The notes beneath the pieces are model-generated. The model was not told the DNA's origin. It did no database searches and saw only the letters and a list, made by a program, of their open reading frames with translations. The translations under genes and the position numbers were made by a program. From positions 5,816 through 32,063 of the forward strand of contig MGVN01000189.1 in assembly GCA_001800515.1 (NCBI GenBank): a DNA stretch of 26,248 nucleotides, given 5' to 3'. This document shows positions 7,363 to 15,315 of this stretch, piece by piece. Within the stretch, counting starts at the first letter, position 1. Each line of letters begins with the position of its first letter. The DNA is from Elusimicrobia bacterium RIFOXYB2_FULL_49_7 (GTDB lineage Bacteria > Fibrobacterota > OXYB2-FULL-49-7).

Positions 7363-8779
7363 TCGCGGTTTTCTATTTATCGTTCCGGCGATCATCCTTC
7401 TTTTACTCCTCCTTTATCGGATGGTCTGGATTCACCGTCGTCTTGCCAAGACCCGTAATATTGCCGAAACCCTCTATGATGCCTTGAACACCTCCTTCAA
7501 GGAGCTGTTTCAAGACCTTACCGAAGGTCACGATTTGGACTGGACGCGGGAAATCCTTTATGAAAGCCCGCCGCGCAAGGGAGATTTGGATGGTCTGATT
7601 TCCTCATTCAAAGGGCTTCTGAACCGCCAGGTCTCTTTATTTCAGTCAAAGAATCGCCGTATCCGTGAGTTGAACGAAAGGATTCTGGTTTCCAAAAAGC
7701 AGCTGGAAGCGGTTTTCGATATTTTAAATGACGGACTCTGCATCGTTGATTCCGACTTCCGTATCGTTCGCTTGAACCGTGCTTTTGCCGAAATCTGCGG
7801 CCAGGAGATTAAGAATCTCTTGGGGGCCCATAGTCATGAAGTCTTTCCGGGCCTGCCGAAGAACAAACTTACCGGCCCATTACAGAAAAGCTTTGAAACC
7901 ATGGAGCGTACTTCGGAAATAAAATTTGAGATCAACGCCCCGGATGGCAAGCGGTATTTCTCCTACACCACCTTTCCCATTTCCAAAGAAGGCCGCGTTG
8001 AGTATGTCGTAGAGCTTTTCCGTAACGTCACCGTGGAAAAGAAAATCAGCGACCAGCTCATTCGTTCCGCCAACCTGGCCACCATCGGCACGATGATTAC
8101 CGGTATCGCTCACGAGATGAACAACCCGTTGTCCGGTATTTCGGGATGCGCACAGAATATGCTTTCCATGCCCGAGGTTTTCGGCATGAATGACAAGGGC
8201 ATGGAACGTGTTCGGGATATCGTAGAGTGTGCCAACCGAGCCGAGACCATTCTAAAGGATCTGCTTGATCTGTCACGCAAGAAGGAAAGTCAGTTCGTGA
8301 TCACCAATATTGTTCCGGTCATCGAGAAATCGCTTAAATCCATCCACCTGAACGGTTTCGATCGAATCCGCAGTCGTATCACGATGGCCCCGGAGGTCAA
8401 GCCGCTGGTCAACTGTGATCCCGCGAGGCTGATGCAGGTTTTCATCAATCTCTTGACAAATGCGTCGTTATCGGTTCTGGAGAAAGAGGGGCGAGTACCC
8501 CGAGAAAAGGATTATGTTCCCCGAATCGATGTTCTTCTCGGGCAGGACGGTTCCTATCTGACCGTCGCCTTCACGGACAACGGAATCGGCATCTCTTCGG
8601 ACAAGATATCCTATATCTTTGATCCCTTTTATTCGACCCGGCCGCCGGGACAAGGGACAGGGCTCGGACTCTCCATTTGTAGTAAGATCATGCTTGAACA
8701 CAGCGGCCGCCTATATGCAGAGAGCGCGGACAACAAAACAACTTTTACCGTGGAGCTGCCTCTTCACAAACCCTTATGA
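7352..8779 (+). CDS. Membrane-bound PAS sensor histidine kinase
   Basis: This 475-aa kinase has one N-terminal membrane helix (about 7-27). A helical linker (about 30-115) ends in a coiled-coil stretch, followed by a PAS domain (about 115-228) beginning AVFDILNDGLCIVD. The HisKA domain has H254 in GIAHEMNNPLSG. The HATPase domain has N370 in the N box (NLLTNAS), DNGIG at 409-413, FDPFYST and GTGLGL at 435-440. Signal detection is probably cytoplasmic through PAS, or via the small membrane protein encoded just upstream. The stop overlaps the response-regulator start as ATGA, so they form a cognate pair. Autophosphorylation on H254 and transfer to D53 of the next protein is the expected chemistry. 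Confidence 0.93.
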   Translation: MAVDRGFLFIVPAIILLLLLLYRMVWIHRRLAKTRNIAETLYDALNTSFKELFQDLTEGHDLDWTREILYESPPRKGDLDGLISSFKGLLNRQVSLFQSKNRRIRELNERILVSKKQLEAVFDILNDGLCIVDSDFRIVRLNRAFAEICGQEIKNLLGAHSHEVFPGLPKNKLTGPLQKSFETMERTSEIKFEINAPDGKRYFSYTTFPISKEGRVEYVVELFRNVTVEKKISDQLIRSANLATIGTMITGIAHEMNNPLSGISGCAQNMLSMPEVFGMNDKGMERVRDIVECANRAETILKDLLDLSRKKESQFVITNIVPVIEKSLKSIHLNGFDRIRSRITMAPEVKPLVNCDPARLMQVFINLLTNASLSVLEKEGRVPREKDYVPRIDVLLGQDGSYLTVAFTDNGIGISSDKISYIFDPFYSTRPPGQGTGLGLSICSKIMLEHSGRLYAESADNKTTFTVELPLHKPL

Positions 8780-9678
8780 AAAAACAGTCGATCTTAATCG
8801 TCGATGACGAAAAACTGGTGCGGGAGATGATCGCCGATTTCCTGGAACAGGAGTATCAGGTGGTTACGGCTGAGAACGCCGATGAAGCTCTCAAACGACC
8901 GGATCTGGGCTGCTTTGATCTGGTTTTGTCGGACATCAATATGCCGGGGTTGGCCGGGTATGAATTCCTGAAACGGGTGAAGGTTAAATTCCCTTCCGTC
9001 AAGACCGTGCTCATGACCGCTTATAATGTCGATGATTATGTGCGCATGGCCAAGACCCACGGCATCTGTAATATCATCAGCAAGACCGTTCCCTTCAATT
9101 TCAGCGAACTGTTGACCATGGTCCGTTCGCTCATCCGTGAGGAGGTTTTCGGCATTGAGAAATATCTGCAAGCCGATGGTAAGGTGGTTCGGGAATACGT
9201 GATCAAAGACAGCGCCGAGGCTAAAGGGGTGCGGGAGGATATCCTGAAACTTTTTGAGAAAGAGGTCAGGGATACCGGCGAGCTCCGGCTGGTACTCGAC
9301 GAAATCGTCACGAATGCACTATATCATTCCGTTAAAAATCCCGAAGGGGATGAGAAATACCGCGAATTTTCGTCCGTTCAACTGAAACCGGATGAATATA
9401 TTCGCATTGTCTGTGCGCTGGACAGCGAAAAGTACGGGGTTTCTATTGTGGATCAGCAGGGTACCCTGACCCGGGACATGGTACTGTACAAAATAGACCG
9501 TCACATCCGAGGCGAAGGAGTGCTGGATGATGACGGACGGGGTCTTTTTATGACGCGGGTCTTTGCAGACCGGCTCATCATTAATATTGCACCCAAGAAA
9601 AAAACGGAAATCATCATTTTCAATTACCGCGACAAACTCTACAAAGGGTTCAAACCGCTCTACATCAACGAATTGTAA
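8776..9678 (+). CDS. Response regulator with RsbW-like GHKL ATPase output domain
   Basis: Residues 1-120 form a complete receiver domain: D10/D11, phospho-acceptor D53 in LSDINMPG, T81 and K103. Instead of a DNA-binding output, residues ~140-300 look like an anti-sigma-factor-type ATPase (HATPase_c_2). The N box is LDEIVTNALYH (E176, N180), the G1-like motif is VDQQG (D226/G229), and the G2-like motif is GRGLF (253-257) within DDDGRGLFMTR. Proteins of this kind act by partner switching: ATP-dependent binding of a sigma factor, or phosphorylation of a STAS anti-antagonist. No sigma factor, STAS or PP2C gene is in the window, so the target is unknown. It follows its kinase with a 4-nt overlap. 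Confidence 0.85.
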   Translation: MKKQSILIVDDEKLVREMIADFLEQEYQVVTAENADEALKRPDLGCFDLVLSDINMPGLAGYEFLKRVKVKFPSVKTVLMTAYNVDDYVRMAKTHGICNIISKTVPFNFSELLTMVRSLIREEVFGIEKYLQADGKVVREYVIKDSAEAKGVREDILKLFEKEVRDTGELRLVLDEIVTNALYHSVKNPEGDEKYREFSSVQLKPDEYIRIVCALDSEKYGVSIVDQQGTLTRDMVLYKIDRHIRGEGVLDDDGRGLFMTRVFADRLIINIAPKKKTEIIIFNYRDKLYKGFKPLYINEL

Positions 9679-9680
9679 TC

Positions 9681-9977
9681 ATGCACGCCGAACAAAGCAT
9701 CCTTGATTTCTTCAGACGTTATCCTCTTATTTATCTGCCGCTCTTTATCCTGGCCGTCTATCTTGCGGTCGTCCTTATCCGGCAAATCTTTCTGAAGCTC
9801 CTGGCCGTGGTGATCATCGTCTTTGCGGCCTGGGTGGGCTATTTTGCCTTTATTGCGGACAACCATACCGGTCGGAGCGGCCTGTCGAGTTGGAAGGATC
9901 GCACCTTAGTCTATGCCGCGGAAATGGGCAACAAGGTGTTGAACTGGATTCGTCCGGACGATTCCGACAAAAAATAA
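9681..9977 (+). CDS. Small two-helix membrane protein, 98 aa
   Basis: No family recognised. Residues ~12-35 and ~37-60 are two hydrophobic helices separated by a basic turn (LIRQIFLK). A soluble, charged tail of about 38 residues ends DDSDKK. It begins 2 nt after the response-regulator stop and has no Shine-Dalgarno, so it depends on translation of that gene. Its stop (9975-9977) abuts the stop of convergent zwf with no gap. It is probably part of the kinase/regulator unit, as an envelope partner or output; this is inference from position only. Confidence 0.6.
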   Translation: MHAEQSILDFFRRYPLIYLPLFILAVYLAVVLIRQIFLKLLAVVIIVFAAWVGYFAFIADNHTGRSGLSSWKDRTLVYAAEMGNKVLNWIRPDDSDKK

Positions 9978-11300
9978 TCAGGTACACACCGTCGCGTATG
10001 TCGAAAAATCGATCCAATCCTGAAAAAGAAGAGCGGGCGGTTGGGCGCCGCGCGCGTAAGAGAAAAGCGATCCCTGGTCCAGGACCGGACCCATTGCCCG
10101 CCAAGCCAGTTCGGTTTCCTCCCCGCCCACAAAAAGCGTCTGATCATTGTTCATTACATCCAGCAACAGTCTTTCATAAGACTCGGGCATATTGTGATTC
10201 GCCGATTCATGGAAGCAGAAGCGCAAGGCTGTTTCCGACACCTTGTCTTTTCCGGCAGGCAGACCGGAGAGGGTCAGTACCACCCCGGCATGGGGCTGGA
10301 TGTTGAAGATGATTCGGTTGGGCGGCAGCGTGTTTTCCGCATTGTAGAGGGTGGGCGGCAGTGTCTTGAAGACCACGCCGATTTCGGTTCCCTTGCGATT
10401 CAGCGCCTTGCCGGTGCGCAAAAAGATAGGAACATCGGCCCAGCGGGGATGGGTGATGGCCAGGCTCATTTCCACTGCCGTCTCGGTCTGCGATCCGGGC
10501 CGTACCCCTTTTTCATGCTCATAACCTTCATATTGAAATCGGCGGCACAACCGAATGGAAAGCGTTCGCAGGATCTCCATCTTGCTTTCCCGGATAGCGA
10601 CAGCGGAAAGTGAGGAGGGCACGTCCATCGTCAGCAGGCAGAGCAGCTGAAGGAGATGATTCTGCACCATGTCACGGAGAATACCTGCCTCGTCAAAATA
10701 AGCGCCGCGACCGACAATGGTATCACTCTCCAAGGCGTTGATCTGAATATTGGCGATATGGTCCCGATTCCAGAGCGGTTCGAAACAGGCATTGGCAAAA
10801 CGGAAGGCAAGGATGTTTTGGACTGCCGCCTTGGCCAGGTAATGGTCGATTCGAAAAAGGCGCTCTTCCGGGAACAGGCGAAGCAGCTCGGTATTCAGTC
10901 GCTTCGCGGAATCAAGATCGTATCCGAAAGGCTTTTCAACCACCAGGACCGCTTCTTCACCGAACCCTTCCTCGCGAATGGCTTGAGCGGTTGCAACATA
11001 GACGGACGGCGGCAGGGCCATGAAAAAGACAACCCGCGAGAATTCCCCCAAACCGGCGAGAAAACCCTTTAGTCCCGTTAAGCCGATATGGTAAAAAAGG
11101 CGTTCGGCCATGGAACCGGCTTCCGGAAAACGGGCGCGGAAAGTCTCATGAGAAAAAGAGGCGCGGCCGGACCCGATAATGACCAAGTTGCGGGTAAGAC
11201 AACCATCCTGGCACATTCGCATCAGTGCGGGCAGCAGCTTACGTTGAGTGAGATCGCCTGAGGCGCCCAGAATGACGATGGCCTGGGGAAGGGTTTTCAT
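9978..11300 (-). CDS. zwf: Glucose-6-phosphate 1-dehydrogenase, short atypical form
   Basis: It oxidises glucose 6-phosphate to 6-phosphogluconolactone, making NADPH. Rossmann motif GASGDLT is at 12-18 and EKPFGYDL at 122-129. The catalytic segment RIDHYLAK is at 150-157, and a later RDMVQNHLLQLL carries the second conserved His. The PROSITE-type signature DHYLGK[EQK] reads DHYLAKA here, so Gly and Glu are both Ala while His and Lys are kept. At 440 aa it is some 50 residues shorter than typical enzymes (about 490). It is the last gene of a minus-strand operon and overlaps pgl by 4 nt (ATGA). The family is secure; activity and cofactor preference are not. Confidence 0.92.
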   Translation of the reverse strand: MKTLPQAIVILGASGDLTQRKLLPALMRMCQDGCLTRNLVIIGSGRASFSHETFRARFPEAGSMAERLFYHIGLTGLKGFLAGLGEFSRVVFFMALPPSVYVATAQAIREEGFGEEAVLVVEKPFGYDLDSAKRLNTELLRLFPEERLFRIDHYLAKAAVQNILAFRFANACFEPLWNRDHIANIQINALESDTIVGRGAYFDEAGILRDMVQNHLLQLLCLLTMDVPSSLSAVAIRESKMEILRTLSIRLCRRFQYEGYEHEKGVRPGSQTETAVEMSLAITHPRWADVPIFLRTGKALNRKGTEIGVVFKTLPPTLYNAENTLPPNRIIFNIQPHAGVVLTLSGLPAGKDKVSETALRFCFHESANHNMPESYERLLLDVMNNDQTLFVGGEETELAWRAMGPVLDQGSLFSYARGAQPPALLFQDWIDFSTYATVCT

Positions 11301-11959
11301 CCGAATTTTTCGGTGTCCGCGAAAAGATTCTTTTCGGCAATGAGGATGGTTTTGGGGCGCTGTCGAATGAGTCGTCCGGCCGGCAGCGAGGAATCGCCTG
11401 CGAGGATGCGCGGAATCAGCGGCGCCTTTTCAGGGCCGAAAAGAAGAATCACCGCTTCCTTGGCCCGCACCAAAACTTCGAGGGAAAGGGTAATGCGGGC
11501 ATGAGGCAATAACGGACTGTGGGTTTCCAGCACGGAATGACCGGTTTCATTGATTCGGGGATCGTTTGGAAAAAGCGAGGCGATGTGGCCGTCCGCTCCT
11601 ACGCCCAGGAAAACGAGGTCAAACAAAGGCAAGCCCGGTCCCATTTCTTGCTCAAGCAGCTTACGGTAGGATTCCGCTGACGCGGCAAAATGATCGCGCG
11701 ACCCGGTTGCCCCCCACGGCTGAAAAAGAAAGCGATCCGCCATACCCCAGTTGCTTTCCGGATCGGTTATGGGGACCTGCCGTTCATCCACCGGGAAAAA
11801 ACGGCTCAGAGTAGGATGGGGTTGTTGGCCCCAAAAGGGATAAACAGGGGCATAAGTTTTTCCGCCTGAAAGTGCCACGCTCCCCGGCCGCATGAAGGAG
11901 AAGGATTTTTCCGCCATTTCAGGCAACCCATCCACTTTAATAATCTCCAGTGTGATCAT
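11297..11959 (-). CDS. pgl: 6-phosphogluconolactonase (DevB/Pgl type)
   Basis: It hydrolyses 6-phosphogluconolactone to 6-phosphogluconate, the step after Zwf. At 220 aa it is near the usual family length. Diagnostic segments are VALSGGKT near residue 30, FFPVDERQVP with the following SN (the family's DER motif), and LGVGADGHIASLFP with the conserved GxDGHxxSLFP-like loop. It overlaps zwf downstream and the 173-aa gene upstream by 4 nt each, so all three are translated as a coupled set. Confidence 0.93.
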   Translation of the reverse strand: MITLEIIKVDGLPEMAEKSFSFMRPGSVALSGGKTYAPVYPFWGQQPHPTLSRFFPVDERQVPITDPESNWGMADRFLFQPWGATGSRDHFAASAESYRKLLEQEMGPGLPLFDLVFLGVGADGHIASLFPNDPRINETGHSVLETHSPLLPHARITLSLEVLVRAKEAVILLFGPEKAPLIPRILAGDSSLPAGRLIRQRPKTILIAEKNLFADTEKFG

Positions 11960-12477
11960 GGCTCCTCCGTGATGATCGGGAAAACGCGGACATTCTTCAG
12001 ATGGTCCGCCAGTCGCAGCAATAATGCACGTTCATCACGTTGGCGCTCTTGCAGCGAAAGGAGGAGCGACTGTACTTCTGGCACCTGTTCGTCCGGCGGC
12101 TTGGCGTACCATGCGTCCAATATCTCCTCGTGTTTCAGAATGGTAGGCAAAAACGTATTGACCACCGTTAGGGTATCCGGCATGGCTTCGCTGGACGCAG
12201 GGAGGGGATCCATAAAACGGATATTGGCGGTTTGGGGTAATCGGTCGGGAAACGGAAACCGATATGCCTCTTGTGTCGATGTTTCCGACGGACCGTTTTT
12301 TATCCGGTTTTGCAGATAATCGTCGCATCGGTCGAGGCGGTGATTTACATTTTCGCAAAGGGCCATTAAAAAAAGCTGCGTATTGGCTTCGGTAAGAGAA
12401 TCAACGGCCAGGGCAATGCTGTCGCGAAGAGCACGTTCCAATTCCGCTGTCTTGGCAAGGGTTTTGTGAGGGGCCAT
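11956..12477 (-). CDS. Hypothetical helical protein, 173 aa
   Basis: I do not recognise this protein. It is almost entirely helical: one helix at about 5-30 (AELERALRDSIALAVDSL), one at about 31-60 (ALCENVNHRLDRCDDYLQNR), a proline-rich linker, then two more (HEEILDAWY and LLSLQERQRDERALLLRLADHL). Four helices in this order and the position next to a rubrerythrin-like gene suggest a degenerate ferritin-like bundle, but the EExxH ligand pattern is not there. It has no signal peptide or membrane helix. The ATG at 12477 lacks a good Shine-Dalgarno and lies 17 nt after the upstream stop. Its stop overlaps pgl (ATGA), so it belongs to the operon. Confidence 0.65.
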   Translation of the reverse strand: MAPHKTLAKTAELERALRDSIALAVDSLTEANTQLFLMALCENVNHRLDRCDDYLQNRIKNGPSETSTQEAYRFPFPDRLPQTANIRFMDPLPASSEAMPDTLTVVNTFLPTILKHEEILDAWYAKPPDEQVPEVQSLLLSLQERQRDERALLLRLADHLKNVRVFPIITEEP

Positions 12478-12494
12478 GGGATAATGGCTGATTT

Positions 12495-13166
12495 TTAGTT
12501 TTCTCGATTGATAAAATCGTCGTAGAGGATTTCCAGGTCGTTTTTATGTTTAAGTTCCTCATCGGCCAGTTTTTTCATGAAGGCTTGTTTCTCAGGTTCC
12601 TGAAAAATGCGGGCCAGGTCCGTATAGAGTGCACAGGATTTCATTTCCGCTTTGATGGCGAATATCAGTGCTTCCTGAACCGTGGAACTTGACCGGAGCT
12701 TGACGGTCATGAGATAATCGCCTATTTTCAGGTCCCTGGTCTGGGGCGTGCTGTTCAGGGTCGAGAGTTGACCGGCATTAAAGTCCCGCAGCCGTTTCTC
12801 ATGGCCCCTTTCCATATCCGCCATATCCAGAAGCATCTGTGCGGCCCCTTTGTCCGACATTCTTCCGGCCATGGCCGTATAGAGTTCAACTGCTTGTTGT
12901 TCCTCGCTGATGGCGAAATCGATCAGTTCCTGGATGTTCTTTTCAGCCATGGATGGCTCCTTTTCTCTTTGCCAGGCGCCAGCCTGTATGTGTTTCCGTC
13001 TCTCTTTTTCCGCATAGCCCCGGATTTTATAGGCTGCATCCCGCAGAATGCCGTATAATACGCCGCAGGAATTATCGTCCCGCTCCAGGTCTCCCTTGTC
13101 CGCAAGTGCAGAAAGCTCATGGGAGAGCTTGATTGCTTTTCGAATGTTGTCATTCATTGCCTTCAT
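12495..13166 (-). CDS. Rubrerythrin-like ferritin-family protein with extra N-terminal domain
   Basis: Residues ~73-223 form a four-helix diiron bundle with the ligand pattern E89, E119xxH122, E174, E204xxH207. The expected role is peroxide reduction or iron handling. There is no CxxC rubredoxin domain, so electrons must come from a partner. Residues 1-66 are a separate domain with a conserved look (KAIKLSHELSALADKG, a DNSCGVLYGILRDAAYKIR stretch, then AEKERRKH). I recall similar sequences as stand-alone small proteins of unknown function. ATG 13166 is chosen because AGGAA precedes it by about 7 nt; a TTG at 13196 would add 10 residues without a ribosome site. An internal start at 12950 has a stronger site. 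Confidence 0.82.
   Translation of the reverse strand: MKAMNDNIRKAIKLSHELSALADKGDLERDDNSCGVLYGILRDAAYKIRGYAEKERRKHIQAGAWQREKEPSMAEKNIQELIDFAISEEQQAVELYTAMAGRMSDKGAAQMLLDMADMERGHEKRLRDFNAGQLSTLNSTPQTRDLKIGDYLMTVKLRSSSTVQEALIFAIKAEMKSCALYTDLARIFQEPEKQAFMKKLADEELKHKNDLEILYDDFINREN
12957..12964 (-). promoter_or_regulatory. Strong internal ribosome binding site inside the rubrerythrin-like gene
   Basis: On the minus strand AAAAGGAG stands 6 nt before an in-frame ATG at 12950-12948, exactly where the ferritin-like domain starts (MAEKNIQEL). A short ~151-residue protein with a normal rubrerythrin-like start could be made from the same mRNA as the fused form. Confidence 0.5.
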
Positions 13167-13220
13167 GGCAACGTTCCTATAAAATAGTTCTTTCAAACCC
13201 GCTTCAAAAGTCCTTTGTCC

Positions 13221-14483
13221 TTATCCTTCTTCGTGTACGCCATAACCGGCTTGGCGAACGGCCTCCATCACCGTTTCCAGAGGAAGCGCTCCTTCTTTTT
13301 GAAAAGAGAGCCTCTTTTCCTTCAGGTTCACGCGGATATGAGAGAGGCCCGGAAGGGTCTCTACGGCTTGCTTGATTCGCGCGGCACAATGGAGACAGGT
13401 CATGCCGGTTACCTGTAGGCTGAACTCCCTTTCGGACGTCGCCTCATGAGCATGATGAATAGACCGGTTCATTCGGAATCCGACATAATGACGAAGCAGC
13501 ATGGCAAGCAGTACCACGGAACCGGTTACCTTCAGCCATTCCGGAAGCATGGAGGAATGGTGGTGCAGACTCATGACATTAACGCCGATGCGAATCATCA
13601 GCAGATCGGTCAGGCCGCCCAATATCAGTGCCACGACAGCAATACCCGCGAGATACACGGCTCCCGCCTTTTTCCCCAGCATCCGAAAGACAGCGGTCAC
13701 GGTCACGGCATTGGTGGCCGGCCCGGTCAGGAGAAAGACCAGGGCCGCTCCGGGCGAGAGTCCTTTGTATACCAGGGCAGCGGCAATGGGAGTGGAGGCT
13801 GAAGCGCAAACATACATGGGGATCCCCACCACCAGCATCAGGAGCATGGATAGAAAAGAGTTGTCCAAATAGCGGGTAAACCATTCCTCTGGAATCAATA
13901 TGGCTATCAGACCTGCAATCACAACGCCGAGCACCAGGGAATTGGCCAGGGAGCCGAGTAATTGGTACTGGATATAATTAAAGAGCCCCTTTAACCGTGT
14001 CATAATGGAAACATGTCCGGTCGCTACTGCCGGAGAAAGAGCGGCGGGTTTCATCATTGAAGAAGCGGGCGGTTCTGCACGATGGGCCAGATTCACGGCC
14101 CAACCTACGGACAGGGCGGTTAAGAAAGAGGCTGCCACGCGGAAGAGAGCGAAGAAACCACCCAGGAAAGAGTAGGAAATCAGAAAACTATCTGCTCCGA
14201 TTTGAGGCGTGGAGGTTAGAAAAGCGGCAGTGGCTCCTCTGCTGGCCCCGCTTTTTCGCAACGAAGCAGCGACCGGCACCACCCCGCAAGAACAGAGAGG
14301 CAAAGGGATGCCGAAAAATGTTGATTTTAATACCGAGGCCATTGAATTATTGCCCAGGTGTTTCCGGATAAAGGATTCCGGGAAAAAAAGATGAAGCAGC
14401 CCGGCCACAACAAAACCGGCAATCAAATAGATGGCCATCTCATTGAAAAAGGTAAGGTAAGGTTCTAAAAAACGAATCATCAT
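13221..14483 (-). CDS. SO_0444-family Cu/Zn efflux permease with C-terminal HMA domain
   Basis: This 420-aa inner-membrane protein has the two inverted permease halves of the DUF318/ArsP-like family. The first has GIPLPLCSCGVVPVA (C64, C66) then STPQIG; the second has GIPMYVCASASTP then TGPATN. The Cys pairs are the family's metal path. A His-rich stretch (LHHHSS near ~320, then IHHAH near ~340) leads to a cytoplasmic heavy-metal-associated domain from about 355, with MTCLHC (C363, C366). Members export copper, zinc or related thiophilic metals; the exact metal is inference. GAAGAGGA lies 3-4 nt before ATG 14483. It heads the minus-strand operon that continues into the rubrerythrin-like gene, pgl and zwf. 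Confidence 0.88.
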   Translation of the reverse strand: MMIRFLEPYLTFFNEMAIYLIAGFVVAGLLHLFFPESFIRKHLGNNSMASVLKSTFFGIPLPLCSCGVVPVAASLRKSGASRGATAAFLTSTPQIGADSFLISYSFLGGFFALFRVAASFLTALSVGWAVNLAHRAEPPASSMMKPAALSPAVATGHVSIMTRLKGLFNYIQYQLLGSLANSLVLGVVIAGLIAILIPEEWFTRYLDNSFLSMLLMLVVGIPMYVCASASTPIAAALVYKGLSPGAALVFLLTGPATNAVTVTAVFRMLGKKAGAVYLAGIAVVALILGGLTDLLMIRIGVNVMSLHHHSSMLPEWLKVTGSVVLLAMLLRHYVGFRMNRSIHHAHEATSEREFSLQVTGMTCLHCAARIKQAVETLPGLSHIRVNLKEKRLSFQKEGALPLETVMEAVRQAGYGVHEEG

Positions 14484-14740
14484 GAAATCCTCTTCTTTTT
14501 AATCATTTTAATAATATGCATTTTCCGTGCCATAAAAAGGGTTTATTTTGCTTTTTTCAACCTATTATTCTGATGATAGTGTATTTCAATACGGTTCTGT
14601 CTCGAAAATGTCTGTATTATGTGTTCACTTCTACCCCTTTATTCCATGAACCCCCTTCTTTTTCACAATAAAACTAACTATTTTCTTTACGGCATGAGTT
14701 TTGCATTTCTGTCAAACTCTTCATCTAAACAGGAGGAAAT
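14484..14740. promoter_or_regulatory. Divergent control region between metal permease and ferritin
   Basis: This 257-nt AT-rich stretch has no convincing ORF and must hold both promoters. A perfect small inverted repeat GTATT-TC-AATAC lies at 14581-14592, next to an imperfect CTATTATTCTGATGATAG dyad at about 14563-14580. Either could be an operator for a metal or peroxide regulator, but neither matches a Fur or PerR box well. No -35/-10 pair is good enough to call. Confidence 0.35.
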
Positions 14741-15271
14741 ATGATATCAGAAAAATTACAGGAAGCCTTGAATGAGCAAATCAATAAGGAGCTCTTTTCA
14801 GAATACCTTTACCTTCAGATGCAATCCTGGTTCGCTTCTGAGAATCTGGATGGCTTTGTGAATTTCTTTACGGTTCAAACCCAGGAAGAGCGTTTTCATG
14901 GTATGAAATTCTATCAATATCTGATAGAACGGGGCGGGAAAGTGCTGCTAAAACCGTTGGAGGGACCCACGAACGATTTTAAGAACGCGGAAGAGATCTT
15001 TTCCTACAGCCTGAATCATGAGAAATTTGTGACACAACGTATCCATCATCTGATGGATCTTGCCATAACGGAAAAGGACCATTCTCTGGTCAGTTTTCTG
15101 AAGTGGTTCATTGACGAGCAGGTGGAGGAGGAATCCACTTTTGAGAAGGCGCTGGCCAAGATTAAATTGGTCGGCAATAACGGTATGGGGCTTCTCATGC
15201 TTGATCAAGAAATGGCGAAACGGGTTTTTTCCGCACCGGCAGCGAATCGTGCGGATGCGACAGCGGCTTGA
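14741..15271 (+). CDS. ftnA: Non-haem ferritin (FtnA type)
   Basis: This 176-aa cytosolic iron-storage protein oxidises and stores iron in a 24-mer shell. Its ferroxidase ligands fall at the same positions as in E. coli FtnA: E17, E50, H53, E94, Q127, and E129/E130. No haem-binding Met of bacterioferritin is evident. A short tail (SAPAANRADATAA) is low complexity. GGAGG lies 4-5 nt before ATG 14741. It is followed 44 nt later by desulfoferrodoxin, and the two probably share a transcript ending at the hairpin at 15736. Divergence from a metal-efflux/rubrerythrin operon suggests shared metal- or oxygen-responsive control. Confidence 0.95.
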   Translation: MISEKLQEALNEQINKELFSEYLYLQMQSWFASENLDGFVNFFTVQTQEERFHGMKFYQYLIERGGKVLLKPLEGPTNDFKNAEEIFSYSLNHEKFVTQRIHHLMDLAITEKDHSLVSFLKWFIDEQVEEESTFEKALAKIKLVGNNGMGLLMLDQEMAKRVFSAPAANRADATAA

Positions 15272-15315
15272 GCGGATAAAACAGGAAAACGATTTAATTA
15301 AACAGGGGGTTCAAA

